Assembly (NCBI RefSeq): GCF_016757755.1
Contig: NZ_CP068437.1
Location: 4,464,001-4,528,000 of the forward strand
Length of the DNA stretch: 64,000 bases
Direction: 5' to 3'
Origin: Shewanella sp. KX20019
Lineage (GTDB): Bacteria > Pseudomonadota > Gammaproteobacteria > Enterobacterales > Shewanellaceae
Positions 1 to 6,700 of this stretch are shown here, one piece after another. The notes below the pieces were generated by a model. The model ran no database searches, was not told the DNA's origin, and saw only the letters and a list, made by a program, of their open reading frames with translations. The position numbers and the translations under genes are program-made. How positions within the stretch are numbered: the first letter of the stretch is position 1; every line of letters begins with the position of its first letter.

Positions 1-901
1 TTTCCATTGAAGCTTTGAACTGTTCGAGTAATGAACGTTGTTGTTCAGTTAGGTTCTGCGGAGTTTCCACCTTAATTTGCACAAACAAATCACCAGTCGC
101 TCCCTTACGATCGGTAACTCCTTTACCCTTTATCTTAAACTTACGTCCATGTTGAGTCCCGGCTGGCACTTTAAGCTTAAAGCGCTTATCCAATACGTTG
201 ACTTCAATCTCACCACCCAGTGCCACCGTCACCATATCGACAGCCTTGGTGTAAATCAGATCATTTTCTTCACGTTCAAGAAACGCATGTTTGCGGGTTG
301 CGATCGTCAACAATAGATCACCTGCGGCCCCACCATGTACTCCAGCACCACCTTTACCGCTGAAGCGTATTTTCTCACCGTCTTTAATACCAGCAGGGAT
401 CTTAACCTTTATTTTTTTAGTTTCGCCGTTAACCGGTAGTTCGACAACTTTTTCAGCACCTTGCACCGCATCAACAAAGTCTACAGTGAACACAAAATCC
501 TTGTCTTGCCCTTTTTGAGTTCGGCTTCGCCCACCCCTTGCTTGAGAAAACATACTTTCAAAATCATTGGCATCAAAGCTTTGATTACCAAAGCCACGTT
601 CACGCTGGCGAAATCCTGCACCAAACATATCGTTAAATCCGCCTTGGCTATAACGATGTCCATCCTGTCCATTGTTTACAAACGAATCATGACCAAAATC
701 ATCATATTGCTGGCGCTTGTCAGTATCCGTCAGTACTTCATAGGCTTCTTTAGCATTTTTAAATTTTGTTTCTGACACTGCATCATCAGGATTTTTATCG
801 GGATGGTACTTCATCGCCAGCTTTTTATAGGCTTTCTTTATCTCTTGATTTGAGGCGGCCTTTGAAACACCTAGCACGCTGTAATAATCTTGTTTAGACA
901 C
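1..901 (-). CDS. DnaJ-family co-chaperone, CbpA-like type II (3' end cut by window)
   Basis: Reading the minus strand from a GTG at 901 gives 300 codons that run off the window edge. An in-frame TGA lies four codons upstream and a GTGAGG ribosome site seven bases before the GTG, which fixes this start. The N-terminus is a J domain (DYYSVLGVSKAASNQEIKKA) with the HPD motif in KYHPDKNP. A Gly/Phe-rich linker and the two beta-rich DnaJ C-terminal substrate domains follow (KIPAGIKDGEKIRFSGKGGAG and a later KGKG motif). There is no cysteine-rich zinc finger between them, so it is a type II protein like E. coli CbpA (306 residues) rather than DnaJ. It would stimulate DnaK. Which J-protein subfamily it belongs to is not certain. 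Confidence 0.88.
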   Translation of the reverse strand, partial: MSKQDYYSVLGVSKAASNQEIKKAYKKLAMKYHPDKNPDDAVSETKFKNAKEAYEVLTDTDKRQQYDDFGHDSFVNNGQDGHRYSQGGFNDMFGAGFRQRERGFGNQSFDANDFESMFSQARGGRSRTQKGQDKDFVFTVDFVDAVQGAEKVVELPVNGETKKIKVKIPAGIKDGEKIRFSGKGGAGVHGGAAGDLLLTIATRKHAFLEREENDLIYTKAVDMVTVALGGEIEVNVLDKRFKLKVPAGTQHGRKFKIKGKGVTDRKGATGDLFVQIKVETPQNLTEQQRSLLEQFKASME

Positions 902-1446
902 GCTAAACCCTCACTAATGTATATCTCAAAAAAAGGGCCATGAGTTCTATCTGTGCCCTAAGGAATAACAAGCTTATGTGTTTATACCCATCCTACTTGA
1001 AGATGCTCGTTTCAGAGGCGTTGTGCCAGTTCAATTCTAGGCGCATTAATGTGGAAATGGGGATATAAGCATAAGTGACTATTTAGTCCAATCTTGCCTT
1101 GTGTACCTATTGTAATGCTATTTCATTTTTTAAACTCGTCATCTACAGTATTCTCTCGAAGATATTTATTGCCAACCACTGTAATCGCTGGCACAAAAGA
1201 TCAAGCCATTCTTGTGGCAGGCCTATTTGGTTTGACTCCGCATTCTCAGGCACAAGCAACATATGCTAGCGATTCATAGTAAGAAGAAAATCAAGACATC
1301 AGTGGCAATTCGCGGCACCTTGCCTTCATTTACGTTCAAGATGATCAGAAAGACACTAGTCATTTCAAATATCCGCTAGCACGATGACATTTCCTTCACT
1401 CGCCAAACAATAGAATAACTTCGAATCAATTCAACAAGAGAAAGCT
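902..1446. other. 545-bp intergenic region with one dispersed repeat
   Basis: The region lies between the divergent J-domain and PAP2 genes, so it should hold both promoters. It contains a dispersed repeat at 983-1066. A 61-codon open frame at 1094-1279 has no ribosome site and no recognisable family, and I do not call it. I see nothing else I can name. Confidence 0.5.
983..1066 (+). repeat. Dispersed ~85-bp repeat, copy 1
   Basis: The element begins TATACCCATCCTACTTGAAG and ends near GGAAATGGGGATA. The reverse complement of 30925-31012 has the same layout: a TATACC start, a CTC..TTCAGAG middle, then TTCAAT..AGGCGCAT..TG..GAAATGG. The two copies therefore look like one repeat family in opposite orientation. 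A shorter relative, TATACCCATCCTATATCAA, is at 21115-21133. Confidence 0.55.
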
Positions 1447-2298
1447 ATGACTAAACTCGATCTGGCCTTTACCCAACAAAAATTCAGCAAAACGACTCAA
1501 CACTCCTCCCCATCTCCCCAGCATGACACCAGCTTTATGTGGGGGTTGCTTCTACTAGTAAGTGCACTGCTACTGTTGATGAAAGAGAGTGTTAACAGCG
1601 CTTATTTCTTTAAGATTAATCAAACTGGTCAGCATTTCAGTCCGGAGCTTTTAGCAAGCATTACCGACATGGGTAATGGAGTTGTCACCGGTAGTATTCT
1701 CGTCATGATACTCTGCTTTAAACCAGCATGGATCTTACGCGTACTATTGGCAGCTGCTATCTGTCTTGTCATGACTCACCTACTAAAAAATTATTTCGAC
1801 GCCCCACGTCCAGCAGCCTTATTAGAACAGTTCAATATTATTGGGGATGCTCGCCATAGTAAGAGTTTCCCGTCTGGCCATACCGCAACTATCTTCCTAC
1901 TCGCAGGTACTGCCTTTTTATCATCAAAGCGACTGTTGAGCCGAATATTTTTTGTCTCTCTGGCTATTACAGTTGGAGCATCCCGAATAGCTGTTGGCGC
2001 ACATTGGCCAATCGATATCGCTTTAGGGGCAATTATTGGCTGGGGCAGCATTTATGTGGCTTCGCTAATCTGCAAAGAGAGGCTACTCTCCGCGCGTTAT
2101 CAATATCTTATTTTAACAGCGCTTCTGTTACTACTTGGTACGTTGAGCGCCCTGAGCAAAAGCGAATTTCCTCAAATGCCAATCGTTGACAACATACAAA
2201 GGCTGTACTTGTTATCAGCTGCACTGTGCCTATATATCAGTTACCAGCTTAACCGTCGTAATGCAGGTTCTAATGTTATAAATCAATCAAAAACTTAA
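1447..2298 (+). CDS. PAP2 family membrane phosphatase
   Basis: This 283-residue integral membrane protein carries the full acid-phosphatase signature: K114..R121-P122 (KNYFDAPRP), PSGH at 142-145, and S179-R180..H186..D190 (SRIAVGAHWPID). Members remove phosphate from lipid pyrophosphates or lipid phosphates at the membrane. Hydrophobic segments lie around residues 31-45, 80-92, 98-112, 145-160, 166-177, 188-205 and in the C-terminal third. The N-terminal 28 residues are polar and Ser/Gln-rich. The substrate could be undecaprenyl pyrophosphate or phosphatidylglycerophosphate, and the sequence does not decide. A purine-rich AAGAGAAAG sits just before the ATG. It is transcribed away from the J-domain gene. 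Confidence 0.88.
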   Translation: MTKLDLAFTQQKFSKTTQHSSPSPQHDTSFMWGLLLLVSALLLLMKESVNSAYFFKINQTGQHFSPELLASITDMGNGVVTGSILVMILCFKPAWILRVLLAAAICLVMTHLLKNYFDAPRPAALLEQFNIIGDARHSKSFPSGHTATIFLLAGTAFLSSKRLLSRIFFVSLAITVGASRIAVGAHWPIDIALGAIIGWGSIYVASLICKERLLSARYQYLILTALLLLLGTLSALSKSEFPQMPIVDNIQRLYLLSAALCLYISYQLNRRNAGSNVINQSKT

Positions 2299-2302
2299 AA
2301 AT

Positions 2303-2332
2303 AAAGCCCAGTAACATCCGTTGCAGGGCTTT
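2303..2332. terminator. Stem-loop after PAP2 gene
   Basis: AAAGCCCaGTAAC pairs with GTTGCaGGGCTTT (one mismatch, one G-U) around an ATCC loop, five bases after the PAP2 stop. Adenines precede it and TTT closes the stem. The uridine tract is short on the plus strand and better on the minus strand. Confidence 0.55.
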
Positions 2333-2580
2333 CCACAAGACTCCCCACTCGTTCAATTGAAAGCTCAAAGACACAGCAACCGCACAGCTTAATAACGCAA
2401 GATACCTTGCCGACTTATACCTTCTTTTAACATACGGCCAGAACAAACAGCCGTAAAAACAGCCCTCTAAAAAAGAAGTTTCCCAGAAGGCTGAAGGGGG
2501 GGACTCTAACTAAAGTAAGGGCAGATACCGGTCTAGCGTATCTAAACGATAATCTTACATATTATAAAAGGAGAAATATT

Positions 2581-3102
2581 ATGTCTGAAGTAATCGATGT
2601 TTTAGTTGAGATGGATCTAGCAAGTATGCCGCAGTTAAGCAAAGACAAAGCGCAACCGACACAGGGGCTGAATAATTTGATCTTCCTCAGAGTTAAAGAT
2701 GCTAATGGGGTAACTGGACAGGGTGGTGCAGAACTTAGGATCAAAGGCTCTGTTGGCGACAACGTTAGATGGCGATCAACATCATTGAGCGGCAACTTCG
2801 AAAAGTCAGTTGTACTGTATGACTTTAGGTCACAATCGAGCCAGGGTGGAGATCTATCGACACCAGAGCTACATGGTGGCGTTAAAAATGGCAATACATT
2901 AACGACTAGAATCATGACGCCAATCCAAGGTCCGCTACCATTGTCTTCAGAGCTAGTGGCAACGCCTTACAATTATGTGGAGTCCACCCTAGAAGCACAC
3001 GGTACGATTACCTATCAATTCCTATTCCAAGTCAATGACAGCGGCAGTGGCGACTTGATCGGATACGGTACGTGGGATCCCTTTATTGATATTGAAAATT
3101 AA
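2581..3102 (+). CDS. AidA/PixA inclusion-body family protein
   Basis: The 173-residue protein matches the AidA/PixA family pattern as I know it: an N-terminal SEVIDVLVEMD beta strand, VTGQGGAELRIKGSVGDNVRW, SGNFEKSVVLYDF, and a C-terminal GYGTWDPFIDIEN (family form GY..WDP.I.V). PixA forms cytoplasmic inclusions in Xenorhabdus, and AidA relatives are quorum- or phase-regulated. The molecular function is not known. There is no signal peptide, which fits a cytoplasmic protein. A strong AAGGAG site eight bases before the ATG suggests high translation. It stands alone, with its own promoter region upstream and a long stem-loop downstream. Confidence 0.85.
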   Translation: MSEVIDVLVEMDLASMPQLSKDKAQPTQGLNNLIFLRVKDANGVTGQGGAELRIKGSVGDNVRWRSTSLSGNFEKSVVLYDFRSQSSQGGDLSTPELHGGVKNGNTLTTRIMTPIQGPLPLSSELVATPYNYVESTLEAHGTITYQFLFQVNDSGSGDLIGYGTWDPFIDIEN

Positions 3103-3119
3103 AGCAACTTATCTGCATG

Positions 3120-3158
3120 TAGTGGGGCTAGCGTATCATTGCTACGCTAGCCCCACTA
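3120..3158 (+). terminator. Terminator-like 16-bp perfect stem-loop
   Basis: TAGTGGGGCTAGCGTA (3120-3135) pairs perfectly with 3143-3158 around a seven-base loop, 17 bases after the inclusion-body gene. It is very stable but is followed by TATTCAG rather than a T run, so it may be a transcript-stabilising hairpin instead of a classical terminator. Confidence 0.6.
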
Positions 3159-3312
3159 TTCAGTGAAATGGAATAGAGCTAAACGTTGAAATAACTGCAA
3201 CAAAATAACAACAGACTGGTCATTAAGTGCTTTGCTAACATTTCCTCTGCCCTCCTTTTTAAAGTATTATTGTCAGAATTATTATCAAGTTATGTATGGA
3301 TGCTGTTGATAA

Positions 3313-3936
3313 ATGATTCTTAAAACTAAGTCACCTCAAAACGCCCTATCACCCCAAGCCGCAGCAGGCCTCAAGCAAGAGCAAAATGTCGCCTTTTTTC
3401 TTCGCCGCGCCTTTAAAGATAATCCTGAAGTGCTGGTCATTAATGACTTTAAGTTCAGCTTCAATGATGAAACCGCGCAGATAGATCATCTCATTGTTTA
3501 TCCCTATGGCTTTATACTCATTGAATCTAAAAGCATTAAAGGTCATGTGAAAGTAAACAAGCAACAAGAGTGGACGCGTAGCTATAACAAGCAATGGTCA
3601 GGCATGCCCTCCCCCATCAAACAAGTTGAGCTACAACAAGCATTGCTTAAAGAACTGTTGAAATGTCATCGCAGTGAGATCATTGGTAAGTTACTAGGTA
3701 TAAAGCAGCAAGGTTTTAACCTACGTAGATGGGATCATCTTTGTGCCATATCCAGCGATGCCGTAATTGAGAGAAAGTCCATGCCAACTTCGATATCTGA
3801 CAAGCTGGTAAAATCTGAATTTGTGGTAGAGAAATTGAATGGAATCATGAACATTAAAAATAAGTTCATGAGAGCGATTAACTTCAACGATACTCGCCCT
3901 GACTTTAATCAAGCGGAATTAGATTTAATAGGTTAA
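3313..3936 (+). CDS. NERD nuclease-related domain protein, truncated by an in-frame stop
   Basis: The 207 residues form a NERD domain of the PD-(D/E)xK type. The likely catalytic set is intact: E23 on the first helix, D58 in QIDHLIV and E71-x-K73 in ILIESKSIKG. NERD domains are predicted to act on nucleic acids, and no substrate can be read here. The frame ends at TAA 3934-3936. The same frame then stays open from 3937 to 4299 and encodes a double zinc ribbon, the usual C-terminal partner of NERD domains. The intact ancestral protein would have been about 328 residues. The stop is either a recent nonsense mutation, a sequence error or a recoding site. A cold-shock/Excalibur gene follows. Confidence 0.8.
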   Translation: MILKTKSPQNALSPQAAAGLKQEQNVAFFLRRAFKDNPEVLVINDFKFSFNDETAQIDHLIVYPYGFILIESKSIKGHVKVNKQQEWTRSYNKQWSGMPSPIKQVELQQALLKELLKCHRSEIIGKLLGIKQQGFNLRRWDHLCAISSDAVIERKSMPTSISDKLVKSEFVVEKLNGIMNIKNKFMRAINFNDTRPDFNQAELDLIG

Positions 3937-4020
3937 TTCTTAGTCAACCAGCATATAGATACTAAAGCGACGACTACACCAACAGCAGTCGCAAGTCCGA
4001 TCCAGTCAATACCAGCTACA

Positions 4021-4299
4021 ATGACAACGCCACAACCTCTTATTCAAGCAGGTATTCCCACTGTAACCACAGCCCATATTCAGATAACTTTATCCTGTAA
4101 ACATTGTGGAGAATCAAGCAACATCACCCCAATGTATGGCAAATTTGGCTATTACATAAAATGTAATCAGTGCACGAAGAACACGCCAATGAAACAGGCC
4201 TGCCCAAAGTGCCTAAGCAAAAATACCAAGGTAAAAAAACAAAAAGAGACCTACAGCCTCAATTGCCAAGAGTGCAGCTTTGGCCAACAGATAGTCTAA
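4021..4299 (+). CDS. Zinc-ribbon tail of the NERD protein, separated from it by a stop codon
   Basis: Four CxxC pairs (CKHC, CNQC, CPKC, CQEC) form two consecutive zinc ribbons, of the kind found at the C-terminus of NERD and topoisomerase-like proteins. The frame equals that of the NERD gene: 3937-4020 has 28 sense codons and no further stop. An ATG at 4021 exists but no ribosome site precedes it. It is therefore best read as the detached tail of the upstream gene, perhaps not made on its own. Its stop overlaps the ribosome site of the next gene, so all three frames were probably one transcription unit. Confidence 0.55.
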   Translation: MTTPQPLIQAGIPTVTTAHIQITLSCKHCGESSNITPMYGKFGYYIKCNQCTKNTPMKQACPKCLSKNTKVKKQKETYSLNCQECSFGQQIV

Positions 4300-4309
4300 G
4301 GAATAGCAC

Positions 4310-4900
4310 TTGAAGAACATGGAAAAAGGCAAACTGGTTCGTTGGAACGCTGACAAAGGCTTTGGCTTTATTAAGCCTGATACTGCCAATGCCAGAGATG
4401 TGTTTATCCATATATCGATATTAAATCAGATGGCAAGAAAGCCCGCTGTCGGCGACCAGATCAACTATTTCTCAGAGTATCAGAGCGACGGTAAGGTCAA
4501 AGCGATAAAAGCAAATATCGAAGGCGTAGCCGTTATCGCATCAAAACAACATAGCCTGCAAAGCAGCCGCCATAACAACCCTCATCACAAACACAATAGT
4601 CAGCGGAAACCTAAGTCATCAAGCGGATTACTCATCCCGCTATTACTATTACTCGGTATCGGTATATTCGGCTTTAAAAAGTATCAAGAGATCACCGCAA
4701 CGCCAGTACTGACCAACAAAGATATCGAGCAGATGAAGTTCAATCCTGTGCAGAACTTCCGCTGCGAAGCAGGAAAAACCCACTGTAGCCAAATGCGATC
4801 CTGTGCCGAAGCGACTTTTTATATCAAAAACTGTCCAGGCACCAAAATGGACGGCGACCACGACGGCGTGCCATGTGAAAGGCAGTGGTGTAATTGGTAG
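4310..4900 (+). CDS. Cold-shock domain protein with membrane segment and Excalibur domain
   Basis: Three parts are visible. Residues 4-70 are a cold-shock (OB-fold) domain with the RNP1-like KGFGFIKP and RNP2-like DVFIHIS. A His/Ser/Lys-rich linker leads to one hydrophobic helix (LLIPLLLLLGIGIFGF, about 106-121). The end is an Excalibur calcium-binding module with C..C...CAEATFYIKNCPGT and DGDHDGVPCERQWC. A cytoplasmic nucleic-acid binder would thus be tethered to a periplasmic calcium-binding domain. AAGGA at 4298-4302 favours the TTG at 4310 (seven-base spacing). The ATG at 4319 is the alternative start. It lies 10 bases after the zinc-ribbon frame, so it is probably co-transcribed with the NERD gene. 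Confidence 0.85.
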   Translation: MKNMEKGKLVRWNADKGFGFIKPDTANARDVFIHISILNQMARKPAVGDQINYFSEYQSDGKVKAIKANIEGVAVIASKQHSLQSSRHNNPHHKHNSQRKPKSSSGLLIPLLLLLGIGIFGFKKYQEITATPVLTNKDIEQMKFNPVQNFRCEAGKTHCSQMRSCAEATFYIKNCPGTKMDGDHDGVPCERQWCNW

Positions 4901-4906
4901 TTAAAA

Positions 4907-4932
4907 GGTCAGAGTAAAAGTTTACTCTGACC
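4907..4932. repeat. 12-bp perfect palindrome, GGTCAGAGTAAA type
   Basis: GGTCAGAGTAAA, two bases, then TTTACTCTGACC, six bases after the Excalibur gene's stop codon. It can act as a hairpin in the transcript. The right arm is the start of the 22-bp inverted repeat that recurs at 6081-6102, so this is also a repeat-element end. Confidence 0.6.
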
Positions 4933-4942
4933 CCATTTATTA
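4921..4942 (-). repeat. Left 22-bp inverted repeat flanking the outer-membrane gene
   Basis: Bases 4921-4942 (TTTACTCTGACCCCATTT..) are the exact reverse complement of 6081-6102. A further direct copy of 21 bases is at 6361-6381. The motif GGGGTCAGAGTAAA resembles the short repeats that REP-type (RAYT) transposases spread. No transposase gene is present here. Confidence 0.65.
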
Positions 4943-5155
4943 CGAAAACCAAGACATCCAAAATAATTTTCAATATCTATGAGGATATCTACTTATGCAA
5001 TTCTGGGTGCCTTAGTTGCCCTTAAATTAAATTTTACTCTAACCTGAATTATTAGCAGACTCTATTTATTTAAATCTATTTTTAGTGTTATTAAAACGGC
5101 TAGTCTATGCTTACGCGTGGCGAATATTTCCCTAAAAATCAGATAAGGACGATCT

Positions 5156-6052
5156 ATGATTTACAAGAAATTATGTGGGATTTTGCTTTTATGCATAACT
5201 TTTAATGATGCATGGGCAACTAACTTAACAAATCCTACCACATCAAAGGGCCAAAACTGCGTTTCAGTAAAGACTTTGGATATAAAAGAAGTTGAGCCAG
5301 GTTTATATAATGTTGATGTAGAAATTATTGGTCATTGTATTGAGAAAATGAATGTGAAGGTGTGCCCTTCACAATCTAAAAGCAGGTGTGAATTTCACGT
5401 ATTAGCGAGTGGAGAAAGAATAAAAACCCAGCTTAACACCAAGAATGAGATACCTGATGTTTATTATCAGTGGGGGTTTTATGAAATAGCCCCAACTCCC
5501 ACTTCTCAAACTAGATCTCCCAATTGGAATTTTGTTGAAGCTTCCTATCTGTCAGCTGATATCGATGGTTTTAATCAAGGTATCAAGCCAGAAGGTTACG
5601 GCGTAATAGGCTCTGTATTGCTAGGAGATAATGTAATTTTAAATGCAAGTTACAGTACAGTTTCAGAGGATGTTGTAATATCAGGCGCTGATGCAGATGC
5701 CACTCTAAGCTTAGCCTCAGCAGGTATTGGATATCGCTATGGCGCCACCGACACAACAGACTTATTCGCTATGGCATCATACCTATATGTAGAACTCGAC
5801 GGCTCTATAGACGGAGATAGCGGTTCATATGATGATAATGGTTATGGGTTGAAGCTTGGCATCCGCTCAATGTTAACGGAGTCTTTAGAAGCTATTGCTA
5901 CAATCGAACGTGCTGAAATAGATAGTGAATCTGAAACAGCTATTGCGGTTTCTGCTTATTATCATTTCAATAAACAGTTGGCCATCGGAGTCGGATATTC
6001 AGCAGCTGATGATATCGATATGTATAGCGGTAGCTTAAGACTATCATTCTAA
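5156..6052 (+). CDS. Outer-membrane beta-barrel protein with extra N-terminal domain
   Basis: The 298-residue protein starts with a signal peptide (MIYKKLCGILLLCITFNDAWA, cleavage near residue 21). Residues about 30-120 form a soluble part with five cysteines and alternating beta strands that I do not recognise. Residues about 125-298 are amphipathic strands typical of a small outer-membrane barrel (YGVIGSVLLGDNVILNASYS, GIGYRYGATDTTDLFAMASY) and end in the C-terminal phenylalanine signature SLRLSF. AAGGA lies before the ATG. The gene is bracketed by 22-bp inverted repeats at 4921-4942 and 6081-6102 and has no operon partner. The function is unknown. The barrel resembles generic Shewanella OmpA-like or OmpW-like porins only in style. 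Confidence 0.75.
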   Translation: MIYKKLCGILLLCITFNDAWATNLTNPTTSKGQNCVSVKTLDIKEVEPGLYNVDVEIIGHCIEKMNVKVCPSQSKSRCEFHVLASGERIKTQLNTKNEIPDVYYQWGFYEIAPTPTSQTRSPNWNFVEASYLSADIDGFNQGIKPEGYGVIGSVLLGDNVILNASYSTVSEDVVISGADADATLSLASAGIGYRYGATDTTDLFAMASYLYVELDGSIDGDSGSYDDNGYGLKLGIRSMLTESLEAIATIERAEIDSESETAIAVSAYYHFNKQLAIGVGYSAADDIDMYSGSLRLSF

Positions 6053-6080
6053 ACAGTATTGTTGTTAGGGCCACGCATAA

Positions 6081-6102
6081 TAATAAATGGGGTCAGAGTA
6101 AA
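6081..6102 (+). repeat. Right 22-bp inverted repeat flanking the outer-membrane gene
   Basis: Exact reverse complement of 4921-4942, starting 29 bases after the stop of the outer-membrane gene. It also forms the first bases of the 279-bp tandem duplication. Confidence 0.65.
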
Positions 6103-6157
6103 ATTTAGCGACTCCAAACACAGCCGTAGATTACGAGCAGTCCCCGTTGGATGAAGG

Positions 6158-6183
6158 GCTTCGCGGCTAAAGCCGCTCCTACA
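6158..6183. repeat. REP-like palindrome, copy A
   Basis: CGCGGCTAAAGCCGCTCCTA is the core, with CGGCTAAAGCCG as the palindrome, and reads as the REP type well known in Pseudomonas and Xanthomonas (TGTAGGAGCGGCTTTAGCCG on the other strand). Confidence 0.65.
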
Positions 6184-6221
6184 TTTAGACTACGAATATA
6201 CGGAAGCTTATACTCCAGACA

Positions 6222-6254
6222 TAAAAAAACCGATACCCTGAGGTATCGGTTTTC
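6222..6254. terminator. Bidirectional terminator in copy A
   Basis: AAAACCGATACC / CTGA loop / GGTATCGGTTTT, with A7 on the left and TTTT on the right. It can end the outer-membrane gene's transcript on the plus strand and act as a back-up terminator for groEL on the minus strand. Confidence 0.8.
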
Positions 6255-6436
6255 TCTATTCTTTTTCAAGAAGTTTGGCTTTAGCTTTTAGGCTACAGAC
6301 CGACAACGTATTTTACGTAGGATAAATCGTGTTAGTACAAGGCGCTGCGAGCGACGTGTGAATAAATGGGGTCAGAGTAAAATTTAGCGACTCCAAACAC
6401 AGCCGCAGATTACGAGCAGTCCCCGTTGGATGAGGA

Positions 6437-6462
6437 GCTTCGCGGCTAAAGCCACTCCTACA
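6437..6462. repeat. REP-like palindrome, copy B
   Basis: CGCGGCTAAAGCCACTCCTA, the same element as at 6158-6183, with one arm base changed (G to A), which weakens the palindrome. Confidence 0.6.
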
Positions 6463-6502
6463 TTTAAGAATGAGAACATTCGGAAGTTCATACTCCTGAC
6501 AC

Positions 6503-6534
6503 AAAAAAGCCTCGATACAATTATGTATCGAGGC
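6503..6534 (-). terminator. groEL rho-independent terminator
   Basis: On the minus strand GCCTCGATACA pairs perfectly with TGTATCGAGGC around a four-base loop and is followed by six T. It lies about 170 bases after the groEL stop and is the first terminator the groESL transcript meets. Confidence 0.85.
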
Positions 6535-6700
6535 TTTCTATTATTCTTTTTCAAGAAGTTTGGCTTTAGCTTTTAGGCTATAGACCAGCAACGTATTTTA
6601 CGTAGGATAAATTGATTATGACAAGGCGCCTTGAGCGACGCGTAGTCTTTCTTACGCGAGCGAATGGCAACGCAGTAAGAATCAATTTAGACCAGTAAAA

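Larger units (their letters stand above)
6082..6360. repeat. Tandem duplication downstream of groEL, copy A
   Basis: Copy A (6082-6360) and copy B (6361 to about 6644) align from AATAAATGGGGTCAGAG onward with about 279-bp spacing. Both hold in order: the GGGGTCAGAGTAAA motif, a REP-like palindrome, a terminator hairpin, and a CAACGTATTTTACGTAGGAT segment. Outside the hairpin stem the copies are very similar. Inside it they differ but remain paired. Confidence 0.8.
6361..6644. repeat. Tandem duplication downstream of groEL, copy B
   Basis: Second copy of the unit described at 6082-6360, closer to groEL. It holds its own REP-like palindrome and its own terminator. The right end drifts after AGCGACGCGTAG. 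An open frame across it on the minus strand encodes CRSGFSRE, the usual false ORF of this REP class. Confidence 0.8.

Noticed and set aside
1094..1279. 61-codon plus-strand open frame in the first intergenic region
   Set aside because: No ribosome site, no recognisable composition or family, and it lies in a promoter-type spacer between divergent genes.
2276..2510. Minus-strand frame of about 78 codons with a hydrophobic sequence, antisense to the PAP2 3' end and spacer
   Set aside because: It has no ATG start or ribosome site and its end overlaps the PAP2 gene. The terminator stem lies within it. Probably chance, though a decayed gene cannot be ruled out.
4908..6400. Complete insertion sequence or RAYT transposase
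   Set aside because: Repeat ends are present but no transposase-like protein (no Y1 HuH or DDE motif) is encoded anywhere near.
6313..6504. 63-codon minus-strand frame containing CRSGFSRE
   Set aside because: This wording is the usual false ORF produced by REP-type repeats. It spans the duplicated non-coding unit.
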